From CAYVQE01 sp964633205 (lineage in GTDB: Bacteria > Myxococcota > B64-G9), in contig CAZWFN010000227.1 in assembly GCA_964633205.1 (NCBI GenBank), positions 1-7,123 on the forward strand: 7,123 nucleotides of DNA. The letters run 5' to 3'. The number at the start of each line of letters is the position of its first letter. The stretch's first letter is position 1. Below the pieces are notes generated by a model. It did no database searches and was not told the origin of the DNA. It saw only the letters and a program-made list of their open reading frames with translations. A program made the position numbers and the translations under genes. Of this stretch, positions 1 through 7,055 are shown one piece after another.

Positions 1-626
1 CCGCCGAGCTGGCCTACTTCGGCGCCGAGGTGTTGCACCCGGCCGCCATCCTGCCGGCCATCGAGCACGACATCCCGGTGCGGGTGATCAACGCCTTCGG
101 CCCGGACGCCGCAGCCGCCGACGCCGGCACCTCCATCCTCAGCCGCTCGGTGGGCGCCGGCGGGCTGGCCAAATCGGTGGTCTACAAGGAGGACGTCTGC
201 CTGCTGCACCTGCGCTCGCCGCGGCTGCACGCGGTGCCCGAGGTGCTGCGCCGGGCCCTGGCGGCCCTGGCCGAGATCGGCGTGGTGGCCCACATGATCG
301 GCACCAGCCAGGCCGGCATCTCGCTGATCACCCAGTCCGGCCTAGACGCCGAGCAGCGCCGCCGGGCCGCGGCCTGCCTGCAGCCCATCGCCGACAGCCG
401 GCTTGAGGCCGGCATGGCCATCATCTGCCTGGTCGGCGAGGAGCTGCGCGGCCGCGCCGACTCGGTGGCCCGCATCTTCACCGCCCTGGCCGCGGCCGAC
501 ATCAACCCGCGCGTCATCACCCGCTCGGCCTCCGAGATCAATCTGGCCTTCCTGGTGCCCGACCAAGCCATCGAAAAGTGCGTCCGCTGCCTCCACCCGC
601 TGCTGCTCGAAGACCGCGCGCGGTAG
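1..626 (+). CDS. lysC: Aspartokinase, C-terminal part (5' end outside the window)
   Basis: Aspartate kinase phosphorylates L-aspartate, the first step of the lysine, threonine and methionine pathway, in the cytoplasm. The frame is open from base 3 to a TAG at 624-626, giving 207 residues of the C-terminal half. It begins with the conserved end of the kinase domain (YFGAEVLHPAAILPA, then DIPVRV and an AGT in place of the usual PGT). Two ACT regulatory domains follow: one around bases 190-345 (VCLLHLRS to SLITQSG) and one around 412-610 (MAIICLVG to INLAFLVP and a terminal LHPLLLED). The ending resembles E. coli LysC, and no homoserine dehydrogenase domain follows, so this is the monofunctional form. 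The effector-site motif that reads TSE in E. coli LysC reads TSQ here, so lysine sensitivity cannot be assumed. GC is very high and codon use strongly biased, as expected of a core gene. The family call is secure; the symbol is by resemblance. Confidence 0.92.
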   Translation, partial: AELAYFGAEVLHPAAILPAIEHDIPVRVINAFGPDAAAADAGTSILSRSVGAGGLAKSVVYKEDVCLLHLRSPRLHAVPEVLRRALAALAEIGVVAHMIGTSQAGISLITQSGLDAEQRRRAAACLQPIADSRLEAGMAIICLVGEELRGRADSVARIFTALAAADINPRVITRSASEINLAFLVPDQAIEKCVRCLHPLLLEDRAR

Positions 627-821
627 GCGGCTCAGGGGCGGGGCTGCGCGGTCGCAAACTCGCCACCGGCGGCGCGGGCTGGCAAGAGCCGGAAGCGCGA
701 ATGGTATGCACCCGGTTTGCCAAAACCGTTCTGCTCGAGCCCGCTGAGTCCTGGCTCATTGGGACCAGCGGTCGAGACGCTCATCCAACCCAAGGGACTG
801 GAGTCGGCTTTTGAACCAATG
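627..821. other. Gap between convergent genes
   Basis: This 195-base stretch separates the 3' ends of the aspartokinase and lipoprotein genes. A 6-bp hairpin (CGGTTT at 713-718 pairing with AAACCG at 723-728, four-base loop) is present but is not followed by a T run on either strand, so it is weak as a terminator. Nothing else was recognised. Confidence 0.5.
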
Positions 822-3035
822 CTACGGACTGTAGCGAAGAATGGACATCCCTGCGCCGACGACCCAGATGTTCTCAGCGTCGGCTCCCCAGATTGCAGCG
901 TGGTACCCACCGACCCCGTGAGACGCGAACCGCCAATCGATTCCATCGTAGTGCAGGATCCCGGCATCGCCCGCGGCCCAGACGTCAGCCGGACCCGAGC
1001 CCCACATCGCCTCGATCCAGGTCACGCCATCCGCGAGCTGGACCTCTTCCCAACTCGATCCATCGAAGTGCAGCATCAGTGCCAGGCGTGTCTCCCCATC
1101 GGCTGCGTACTGACCGCCGAATGCCCAGACATCGTCGGCCGATCGCCCCCAGAGCCCCTCGAGGTGGCTAACCTGATCCCATGTCCAGACCCGCCAGGTG
1201 CCCTGTTCCAGGCGCCCGACAAGGTCTTGGGCCGTCGAGTGGTCCCAACCGCTGACCCAGACGGTTCCGTCATCGGTGAGGTGAATGCTGGTGAGGATCG
1301 CATTATCCATCTGATCCACAAGCGACCATTCGCTCCCGGCATGGTTGTAGAGTGCGCTGACCGCGTTCAACCCGTCGGTCGAAGTGGCGGAGCCGACCAT
1401 CCACGGGCCGCTCACTGGGCTGCCATCGATGTCATGCAGTGCGGTATCGAACTCATCGCCGGTGGACATCCAGCGTTGACCGTCCCAGTGCAGGACGAAG
1501 CTCTCTTCGGCATCATCATCATGTCCGAACGCCCAGACGTTGTCTGCAGATTCGCCCCAGACACCGCGCAGACCCGCACGCCCGGGGTTCGCGACGGCAG
1601 CCCACGACGCTCCATCGAAGTGGAAGGTGTGTGCCCGGGCTGGTGGATCCCAATCCTCCACCATGCCGCCAACGGCCCAGACATCGTCGGCCGCCGAGCC
1701 CCAGATGTCCGACAGGACTCCGTTGTCCAGCCGGCGGCGAAGCGAATGCCAACTGCTACCGTCGAAGTGGAGCAGGCCCCCGGATGACCCGGTCGCCCAG
1801 TAGTCAGCCGGACTCGATCCCCAGAGGCCGGCTCCGATGTGCCAGCCTTCATCCTCACCGATGAGCTCATCCCAGGTGGTCCAAGAGGTTCCATCCCAGT
1901 GGACTCCGGTCCCGCTCGTGCCCAGGGACCAGACATCGTCGCTCGACGTGCCCCAGATTAGACTGAGCCTGAACTCCACATCGGCGATGACTTCGTCCCA
2001 GGCAGCTCCATCCCAGTGGAAAACCGAGTAGGTGTACTCGAAGGGGTAGCTGCTGACTGCTCGTCTTCCCACCACCCACACGTCATCGCTCGCGATCCCC
2101 CAGACTCCACGGCATGCATCCCCACATGGCGCTTCCATGAACGACCAGGTCTGACCATCCCAGCGGAGGATTGCTCCCCTGGTGACCCACTCCGGCCCGC
2201 TGTAGTCTTCGATGTCACCGACGACCCATACGTCCCGCGGTGAGCTGGCCCACAATCCACGAGGTGTGAAGGCCTCGCCTTCCCAGACGGTCTCCCACTT
2301 CAGCCCATTCCAGTGCACAACGAAGGCCCGCACGCCCCAGCCGGGCGGGAAGCCTTGGTTCAAGATCGGCTCGTCACCAACGGCCCATATTTCACCCGTC
2401 TCTAGGCCCCAGATGCGATCCAGAAAGACGTTGGTGTCTGTCGTGTGCTCTATCCACTCCGAGCCGTTCCAGTGAAGAAGGGTGCCTTTTCGTCCATCAG
2501 CCCAGACGTCTTCGGGGCTTGTGCCCCATAGAAATGAACTGGAACGCGAAGATGGCATCCAGTCGAGCAACCAATCAGATCCATCCCAGCGCAGGACGAG
2601 CCCATTGGTTCCGGTGATCCAGACTTCGTCTTGCCCAAAGCCATAGGCATCATACAGCCAATGGCTGGTCATGAAAGGGCTTTGCCAGCACCAATTGTCC
2701 CTGCTGCAAATACGCGGCTCAAGGCTCAATCCGCAAAGTCCCCAGCGGTGAGCCTCGAAACCAGGATCACAGATGCAAACAGGCTCACCGTCGGTTTCCT
2801 GGCAGCTCGAGTGTTCAGAGCATTGAAAACCGGCACAGACATCTTCGATGCAGGCCAGTCCCTCAGCGTGGTAGCCTTCATCGCAAGCGCAGACAGCCAG
2901 CCCGTCGTTGATCCGACACGTGCCATGGCCAGAGCAATGGACATCCGCGCAAGGGTCAGGCTTGGGATCTCCAGAACAAGCGAAGACGGATGCAAGCAGA
3001 AAAAGGTAGAGAATATGTCGATGGAGTATTCTCAT
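822..3035 (-). CDS. Lipoprotein with two EGF-like modules and 14 tryptophan-rich propeller-type repeats
   Basis: I do not recognise a named gene. The ATG at 3035 gives 737 residues starting with a lipoprotein signal peptide: basic start, hydrophobic stretch, and lipobox VFAC with the acylated Cys at 20. Ser at +2 fits outer-membrane sorting. Two EGF-like modules follow, Cys 29/34/40/49/51/62 and Cys 67/72/78/87/89/101, each with C-C-C-C-x-C-C spacing. From about residue 115 to the end are 14 repeats of roughly 35-55 residues built as (L/I/V)WG-S--D-VWAVG, a variable loop, then LHWDG-SW. Such repeats are common in deltaproteobacterial surface proteins and probably form beta-propeller blades; the function may be binding of protein or glycan, but no ligand is evident. 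The frame is open further upstream to 3185, but that extension overlaps the preceding gene and would bury the signal peptide. The gene starts 19 nt after the peptidase stop, so it is probably translated from the same mRNA. GC is about 60% in sampled lines, below that of lysC. Confidence 0.88.
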   Translation of the reverse strand: MRILHRHILYLFLLASVFACSGDPKPDPCADVHCSGHGTCRINDGLAVCACDEGYHAEGLACIEDVCAGFQCSEHSSCQETDGEPVCICDPGFEAHRWGLCGLSLEPRICSRDNWCWQSPFMTSHWLYDAYGFGQDEVWITGTNGLVLRWDGSDWLLDWMPSSRSSSFLWGTSPEDVWADGRKGTLLHWNGSEWIEHTTDTNVFLDRIWGLETGEIWAVGDEPILNQGFPPGWGVRAFVVHWNGLKWETVWEGEAFTPRGLWASSPRDVWVVGDIEDYSGPEWVTRGAILRWDGQTWSFMEAPCGDACRGVWGIASDDVWVVGRRAVSSYPFEYTYSVFHWDGAAWDEVIADVEFRLSLIWGTSSDDVWSLGTSGTGVHWDGTSWTTWDELIGEDEGWHIGAGLWGSSPADYWATGSSGGLLHFDGSSWHSLRRRLDNGVLSDIWGSAADDVWAVGGMVEDWDPPARAHTFHFDGASWAAVANPGRAGLRGVWGESADNVWAFGHDDDAEESFVLHWDGQRWMSTGDEFDTALHDIDGSPVSGPWMVGSATSTDGLNAVSALYNHAGSEWSLVDQMDNAILTSIHLTDDGTVWVSGWDHSTAQDLVGRLEQGTWRVWTWDQVSHLEGLWGRSADDVWAFGGQYAADGETRLALMLHFDGSSWEEVQLADGVTWIEAMWGSGPADVWAAGDAGILHYDGIDWRFASHGVGGYHAAIWGADAENIWVVGAGMSILRYSP
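825..2693 (-). repeat. Fourteen tandem W-rich repeats (putative double beta-propeller)
   Basis: In the lipoprotein (numbered from the ATG at 3035) the DVW-like cores lie at about residues 137, 176, 215, 268, 318, 367, 411, 451, 499, 544, 592, 635, 684 and 722. Eleven repeats carry a clear (W/F/Y)-(D/N)-G-x-x-W second half; repeats 10 and 11 are degenerate there, and repeat 14 stops at ILRYSP. The array begins with a lone W strand (NWCW, 114-117). The last repeat therefore lacks the strand that the first residues supply, which is the usual closure pattern of a circular propeller. At DNA level the repeats are diverged, with only short identical stretches, for example 19 nt shared by 1123-1141 and 1675-1693. 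The fold is inferred from pattern alone. Confidence 0.8.
2733..2951 (-). other. Two EGF-like modules in the lipoprotein
   Basis: These bases encode residues 29-101 of the lipoprotein. Twelve cysteines fall into two sets of six with EGF-type spacing (C-x4-C-x5-C-x8-C-x-C-x10-C, and C-x4-C-x5-C-x8-C-x-C-x11-C), with GTC and CDEGYHAEG or CDPGFEA in the expected places. Such modules are disulfide-bonded, so they point to an extracytoplasmic, probably surface-exposed, location. They sit between the lipid anchor and the propeller array and may act as a stalk. Confidence 0.8.
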
Positions 3036-3054
3036 CGCTCGTATCTCTTGCCCC

Positions 3055-6000
3055 TCAATACAGGCCAACTTGGTTCGCGATGCCCACCCAATCCTGCAAT
3101 TCGAAGTAGAAATCCACACCGTTCGTAGCGACACCCGTGCCCTTCTTGAGCCGAACGCCGGAATCCACCTCGAGTTTTGTGTCATGTGACCAGGTTATCC
3201 AGTAGTCATCGTGAGGCACGTTCCAATCGGTGGTCGAATCGTCAAAGTGCCTCAGAACCGCCTTGTACATCTTCGAGTCACTGATATCCCGCCAGGCGAG
3301 GTAAAGATAGTTACCATTCGGGAACGCCGAACGCACGAGCCTGATCGCTATCTCGTCGGTCGTTTGATAGGATGGATAGTAGTCTGGGACCCAGATGGCA
3401 TGTTCTACATCGCCGTTCTTGTCGACTTGGTAGATCTTGATAGTTGTTGCGAAATACGGGCCGGCAAATGAGGTTGCGATGTACAAGTGTTCCTCGTCGG
3501 GAGCACTGGTGCCCGCCAATCCGGAACCCGCGTCAGCACCCAAGCCAGGAGACGCAAATACGCCCAGGCTCTTAGATAGGTTGTGATCATCGTAGCGATG
3601 CCACGAGCAGTCCCCCCCTTCAATCAAAGGCGAGCACCACCCAATCCTCACCTCCTGATTATCTGTGTATACGACATGGAGTCTATTGTCGAAAACTACA
3701 ACATCAAACGTTCCGTCTGCCCGCAGGTCGTGGAGAGTATGCACCACCGAAGTAGATCCGCCAGGTTCGTACCAGAGGTACTTGATACTGCCGGTTCCTT
3801 GTGCGCGCCAGAAGACGTATAGCCTTTCCTCGTATTCTATCAACGCTGGAGGTGTGTCAGTGTGTGCAGCGATCCGGTCAATGACCGGGTCATTGCCTAT
3901 ATGATAGCGCACTCCAACTTCATCGCTCCACCAATCCTTGAAACCGATGAAGTCATTGAGGACACTTCCAGACCACGCTGAGAAGGTGGCTGCAGATGGC
4001 GCTCCTTCGCAGGGAAGTTGGAGCGAATACCAGTCAGAGAAGAACCCAGCAATGCCAAGGGCCGTCTCGATCTCGGCGCAGAATCCAAGATCGCACCCGC
4101 TCTCCCGCAGCAAGTCAACCCACTGGCGCAGGCTAATTCGCTCTCCTGTGGTACTGTATAGATCTGCCGCCCTTATCACGGTCTCGTAAATAATTACGGT
4201 AGTGTTTTCTAGGCCGATACCCATGCCAGGCAAGTACTCAAGTTCAACACCAACATCCTCTCCGTTCCCGTCCAGATCAAACGTGCCTGTACCCTCAGAA
4301 AGTACGCGAAGAAAGCGCCCCCAGATAGGTCCATTGCGGTGAATGTCAACCGAATTCGAACACCAATAGCCCACGTGGTTTAGATACGGCGGGCAGGTGT
4401 CGCCTTCAACAAATGGTACACCGGCCTCATCGAAACATTCCACCCAATCGAATGCCGACCTCTGTGCGAACGGCATCAACAAGTCATTGCAGCCAGGTTC
4501 AAGTCCGCATGTCTTATCTCCCCATATAGTCTCACCTGAGGCGTCGGTATGGGCAGAAGCACCACCGAGGTGTTTGACTTTTACAAGAGAGCCAAAAATG
4601 TCGGGAATGTTTTCTTCGAGACATCCCTGGCTGGGGAAAAGGCCCTTCATGAGCGCATGGGTGAATTCGTGTCCCAACCAGTAGTAATACATTTCGGCCA
4701 CATCTGGATTAGGAGGGATGAGGCCACCGTCTCGCAGTGCGTGCCAGTAGTATAACTGCGTGCCACCATCTTTGGAAGACCAGCCAGCGCCGGCAGCCCA
4801 AGCACCGGCGCCAAAATTAGGATTGTCTTCTTCTCCATACGTTCCCCCCACTCCTTCCAGGTAGACGCGATAAGGAGTGTCTTGGTGTACTAATGACCAT
4901 ATCCCGTGGAGGTTATGTTCATGGAACACAACGATGTCTTCGAGAAATTCTTTGACGTTCAGCAGGTATATGCTGTTTTGGTACTCGGGATGGACCCACC
5001 CGGTATCGCTGTCGAAGGCAACTATTGGCGCACCTCGTTCTGAGTCTTTCAGGTAGCAGTAGCCAGGAAAGAATGGATCGTGAGTCGGATCTGCAGGGCT
5101 TAGGCCCCAACAAGCCCAACCCTCACCATAATGCGCGCAGTGACTATGTTCTGTGCAGGCTCGCACGCATCGTCTTTGACCGTCGGCGAAATGATAGGGG
5201 TGTGCACAAATTGAAGTTCCATAATTATTATCGTAGGGATCGCCTTGAATGGATCCACAGTCGACAACGTTCGAGCAACTTTGGTTGTAGTAAACAGGAT
5301 ACAGTACATCCGTATACAGAATCTGTCTGGGTTGTGTAAGATCGTAAGGGTTTATACTGACGACATCTCCGTTTAATGCCACGCAGTCAAAGTAGCTTAC
5401 TACTCCACCGACATTGTCCAACTCGACGTACTGGACTGAGGTGTCCATGAACCATGCTCCGTCGTCCACAGGCGTGACATCGTCTCGGAGGCCATCCCAC
5501 TCGAATTCGACGTTCAGCACACTGTATATCTGACCGGCCGGGAGCGTATCCGGAAGCGGAATGGAGGTGGTTTTAACTCTGACCACTTTGCCGGAGGCTA
5601 TATCCACGATGCTTGTCCGAGCCATCAAGGCGAAGTTGCGGCTTCCTTGGTTGTTATTTATGTGATCTGACGCAGGCCGTAAGTCCACGGCTAGCAAGGC
5701 TCTGGCCGAAGTCTGACCAGGTACCGCTATTGGGGACACGAAATCCGAAGAGGTAATAGTCAAGCGGCGGAAGTAACCATGTTCTCGGCTACTGTCAGGC
5801 TCCACGGTTGTCCGGGCGAAGTCTAGCTGAGTCTCTAGCTGGCTAGCGTCCTCCTCGACTATTCCCACCCTTTTCATGATGAAAAGGCCACGACCAAGTC
5901 GAGAAAGCGCCAGGAATTGCCGCTTGGGATTGCCCATGCGCTCGATCCTCTCAAGCCGGCGGTCCAACCATAAGCGGTACCATCTCGGGGCATCGAGTTG

Positions 6001-6795
6001 GGAGGCTTCATCCTGCATGTTGGCTATTTGCTCGTCCATGGAAGCCCGCGCAACTGGCGCGGCGTTGCAGACCTCGTAGGCCACGAAGTCCCAGACGCTG
6101 TCACTGTCGCGTCCGCCGAAGTAGAAGCCCGGCTGGTACTGCTCGCTGTCGAGCAGCGCCGCGTACGGTACGGTCATGCAGTAGCTGCCGTCGGTGTAGA
6201 GATCGAGCGTGTGCTGCTGCGGGTCGGGATCGGCCCTGTCGATCTCCAGCCGGTAGGTCGTCGGTGCGAACCAGTCGGTGCAGGGGGCGGAGAAGACCTG
6301 CTCATTGCCGACCACCAGCAACTCGCCGGCCGCCGGGTCGGGGCCGGTGATGATGGCGGCGCGCTTGTGGCCGTCGTCGACCACGCCGTAGGCCACGTAG
6401 CCGGCATCGAACGGGCCTTGCGGCGGGTAGCGGCCCGCGACCACGTGCACACGGGCCTCCATCGAGTAGCGTTCGGCCCCGGCCAGCGCGGGCTCGTCGC
6501 GGTAGAAAAGATAGCCGTTGTTGTCGGCCTGGGGGTCGTCGAGGTAGATGTCGTAGCCGTTGAGGAAGAGCTGACCGCCGTCGCTGTAGTAGGTGGGCGC
6601 GGTCTGCTGGTTGAGAATCAGCTCCCAGGGGGCGTTCGAATCCTGCTCGGGAATAGTGTCGGCTTCGTAGCCGATTTGGACGGAGCCGTGCTCGCAGGGT
6701 AGTTGGGCCAGGCCAGAGCCGGGCAGCAGTGTGACGGAAAGACACAATACGCTGCTGACCAGCGCGTGGGATGGGATCGGGGACGAGTGAGACAT
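3055..6795 (-). CDS. Secreted multidomain M4 (thermolysin-like) metallopeptidase
   Basis: Predicted zinc endopeptidase of peptidase family M4, exported by Sec. Of 1246 residues, 1-30 form a signal peptide, probably cut after SGLA. Residues 31-243 look like a LamG or concanavalin-type jelly roll with four Cys. Residues 250-330 are helical and charged. Residues 340-460 are beta-rich and end in a FlgD-like Ig motif (EFEWDGLRDD then DGAWFMDTSVQYVEL). Residues 507-580 hold eight Cys. The peptidase domain spans about 585-925: HEFTH (His709, Glu710, His713), the third zinc ligand Glu728 and Asp732 in EENIPDIFG, and the transition-state His819 in DIHRNG, all aligning with thermolysin H142/E143/H146, E166, D170 and H231. 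Residues 965-1246 hold five propeller-like beta segments (LYVFWRA, LHVVYT, LYIATS, LYLAWRD, VDFYFE). No FTP or PepSY propeptide is recognisable. The ATG is preceded by a good Shine-Dalgarno sequence. GC drops sharply after about residue 250. Confidence 0.87.
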   Translation of the reverse strand: MSHSSPIPSHALVSSVLCLSVTLLPGSGLAQLPCEHGSVQIGYEADTIPEQDSNAPWELILNQQTAPTYYSDGGQLFLNGYDIYLDDPQADNNGYLFYRDEPALAGAERYSMEARVHVVAGRYPPQGPFDAGYVAYGVVDDGHKRAAIITGPDPAAGELLVVGNEQVFSAPCTDWFAPTTYRLEIDRADPDPQQHTLDLYTDGSYCMTVPYAALLDSEQYQPGFYFGGRDSDSVWDFVAYEVCNAAPVARASMDEQIANMQDEASQLDAPRWYRLWLDRRLERIERMGNPKRQFLALSRLGRGLFIMKRVGIVEEDASQLETQLDFARTTVEPDSSREHGYFRRLTITSSDFVSPIAVPGQTSARALLAVDLRPASDHINNNQGSRNFALMARTSIVDIASGKVVRVKTTSIPLPDTLPAGQIYSVLNVEFEWDGLRDDVTPVDDGAWFMDTSVQYVELDNVGGVVSYFDCVALNGDVVSINPYDLTQPRQILYTDVLYPVYYNQSCSNVVDCGSIQGDPYDNNYGTSICAHPYHFADGQRRCVRACTEHSHCAHYGEGWACWGLSPADPTHDPFFPGYCYLKDSERGAPIVAFDSDTGWVHPEYQNSIYLLNVKEFLEDIVVFHEHNLHGIWSLVHQDTPYRVYLEGVGGTYGEEDNPNFGAGAWAAGAGWSSKDGGTQLYYWHALRDGGLIPPNPDVAEMYYYWLGHEFTHALMKGLFPSQGCLEENIPDIFGSLVKVKHLGGASAHTDASGETIWGDKTCGLEPGCNDLLMPFAQRSAFDWVECFDEAGVPFVEGDTCPPYLNHVGYWCSNSVDIHRNGPIWGRFLRVLSEGTGTFDLDGNGEDVGVELEYLPGMGIGLENTTVIIYETVIRAADLYSTTGERISLRQWVDLLRESGCDLGFCAEIETALGIAGFFSDWYSLQLPCEGAPSAATFSAWSGSVLNDFIGFKDWWSDEVGVRYHIGNDPVIDRIAAHTDTPPALIEYEERLYVFWRAQGTGSIKYLWYEPGGSTSVVHTLHDLRADGTFDVVVFDNRLHVVYTDNQEVRIGWCSPLIEGGDCSWHRYDDHNLSKSLGVFASPGLGADAGSGLAGTSAPDEEHLYIATSFAGPYFATTIKIYQVDKNGDVEHAIWVPDYYPSYQTTDEIAIRLVRSAFPNGNYLYLAWRDISDSKMYKAVLRHFDDSTTDWNVPHDDYWITWSHDTKLEVDSGVRLKKGTGVATNGVDFYFELQDWVGIANQVGLY
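4611..4671 (-). other. M4 zinc site: HExxH motif and third ligand region
   Basis: The minus strand of 4657-4671 reads His-Glu-Phe-Thr-His (residues 709-713). The downstream EENIPDIFG block (727-735) supplies Glu728 and Asp732, as in the NEAISDIFG block of thermolysin. The spacing between the first His and the Glu ligand is 19 residues here against 24 in thermolysin, so the intervening loop is shorter by five. The intact residues argue that the enzyme is catalytically competent. Confidence 0.85.
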
Positions 6796-6800
6796 GGCTT

Positions 6801-6808
6801 CTCCCCCT
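6801..6808 (-). promoter_or_regulatory. Ribosome binding site of the M4 peptidase gene
   Basis: On the minus strand the bases just before the ATG at 6795 read AAGGGGGAGAAGCC then ATG. The purine-rich GGGGGAG lies five bases from the start, a normal Shine-Dalgarno spacing. It supports this start, which also places a clean signal peptide at the N terminus. Confidence 0.7.
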
Positions 6809-6849
6809 TGTGTTGGACCTGCAGCTCCGAAATTTTTACAGCCTCTTGC

Positions 6850-6860
6850 ATGATACCACA
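6850..6860 (-). promoter_or_regulatory. Candidate extended -10 promoter for the peptidase-lipoprotein operon
   Basis: The minus strand reads TGTGGTATCAT here, with a TG-x immediately before TATCAT (one mismatch to TATAAT), as in extended -10 promoters. It lies about 55 bases upstream of the peptidase start. I see no good -35 box at 16-18 bases, so the call rests on the -10 alone. Confidence 0.3.
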
Positions 6861-7049
6861 GGAGGAGGGTAATCGGTGATGAAATCTCGGGAGGGGGAAG
6901 TTCGCGAAACAGTTGAGTTTTGATCTCGATCCCCTTTAGGTGGCTGCTATTCGGCGATCGTTGCGGTGCTTGAGATCGGTGGGCGTGGGGGATATTTGCT
7001 GGGACGCGTGATACGGTTCTTTCTTGGCGGATGAGCGCAGCAGCTGGCT

Positions 7050-7055
7050 AGGAGG
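7050..7055 (+). promoter_or_regulatory. Ribosome binding site of the gene starting at 7062
   Basis: AGGAGG is a near-perfect Shine-Dalgarno sequence, six bases before the ATG at 7062. It decides the start: the earlier ATG at 7031 runs into a stop (TAG) after six codons. Confidence 0.75.

Noticed and set aside
30..626. The GTG at 30 as the aspartokinase start
   Set aside because: The frame is open upstream to the window edge and encodes the conserved kinase-domain residues AELAYFGAE, so the gene simply begins outside the window.
713..728. Hairpin CGGTTT-GCCA-AAACCG as a transcription terminator
   Set aside because: The stem is only 6 bp with three A-T pairs, and no T run follows on either strand.
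717..1787. A 356-codon open frame on the plus strand
   Set aside because: It is antisense to the propeller repeats, and its apparent repeats (PDIVGRRAP-like) mirror the minus-strand DDVWAVG units. It has no credible ribosome binding site, signal or domain.
3036..3185. A 50-residue N-terminal extension of the lipoprotein gene up to an ATG at 3185
   Set aside because: It would overlap the 3' end of the peptidase gene by 131 bases and push the lipoprotein signal peptide into the interior. The ATG at 3035 gives a proper signal peptide and lipobox.
5998..6702. A 234-codon plus-strand open frame rich in Val, Gly and Ala
   Set aside because: It lies antisense to the GC-rich 5' part of the peptidase gene, where strong G/C-ending codon use removes stops from the opposite strand. 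The minus frame has the signal peptide and domain content.
6913..6950. TTGAGT or TTGATC with TGCTAT as a plus-strand promoter for the gene at 7062
   Set aside because: The hexamers match poorly and the spacing is off (19 bases or more); it is indistinguishable from chance.
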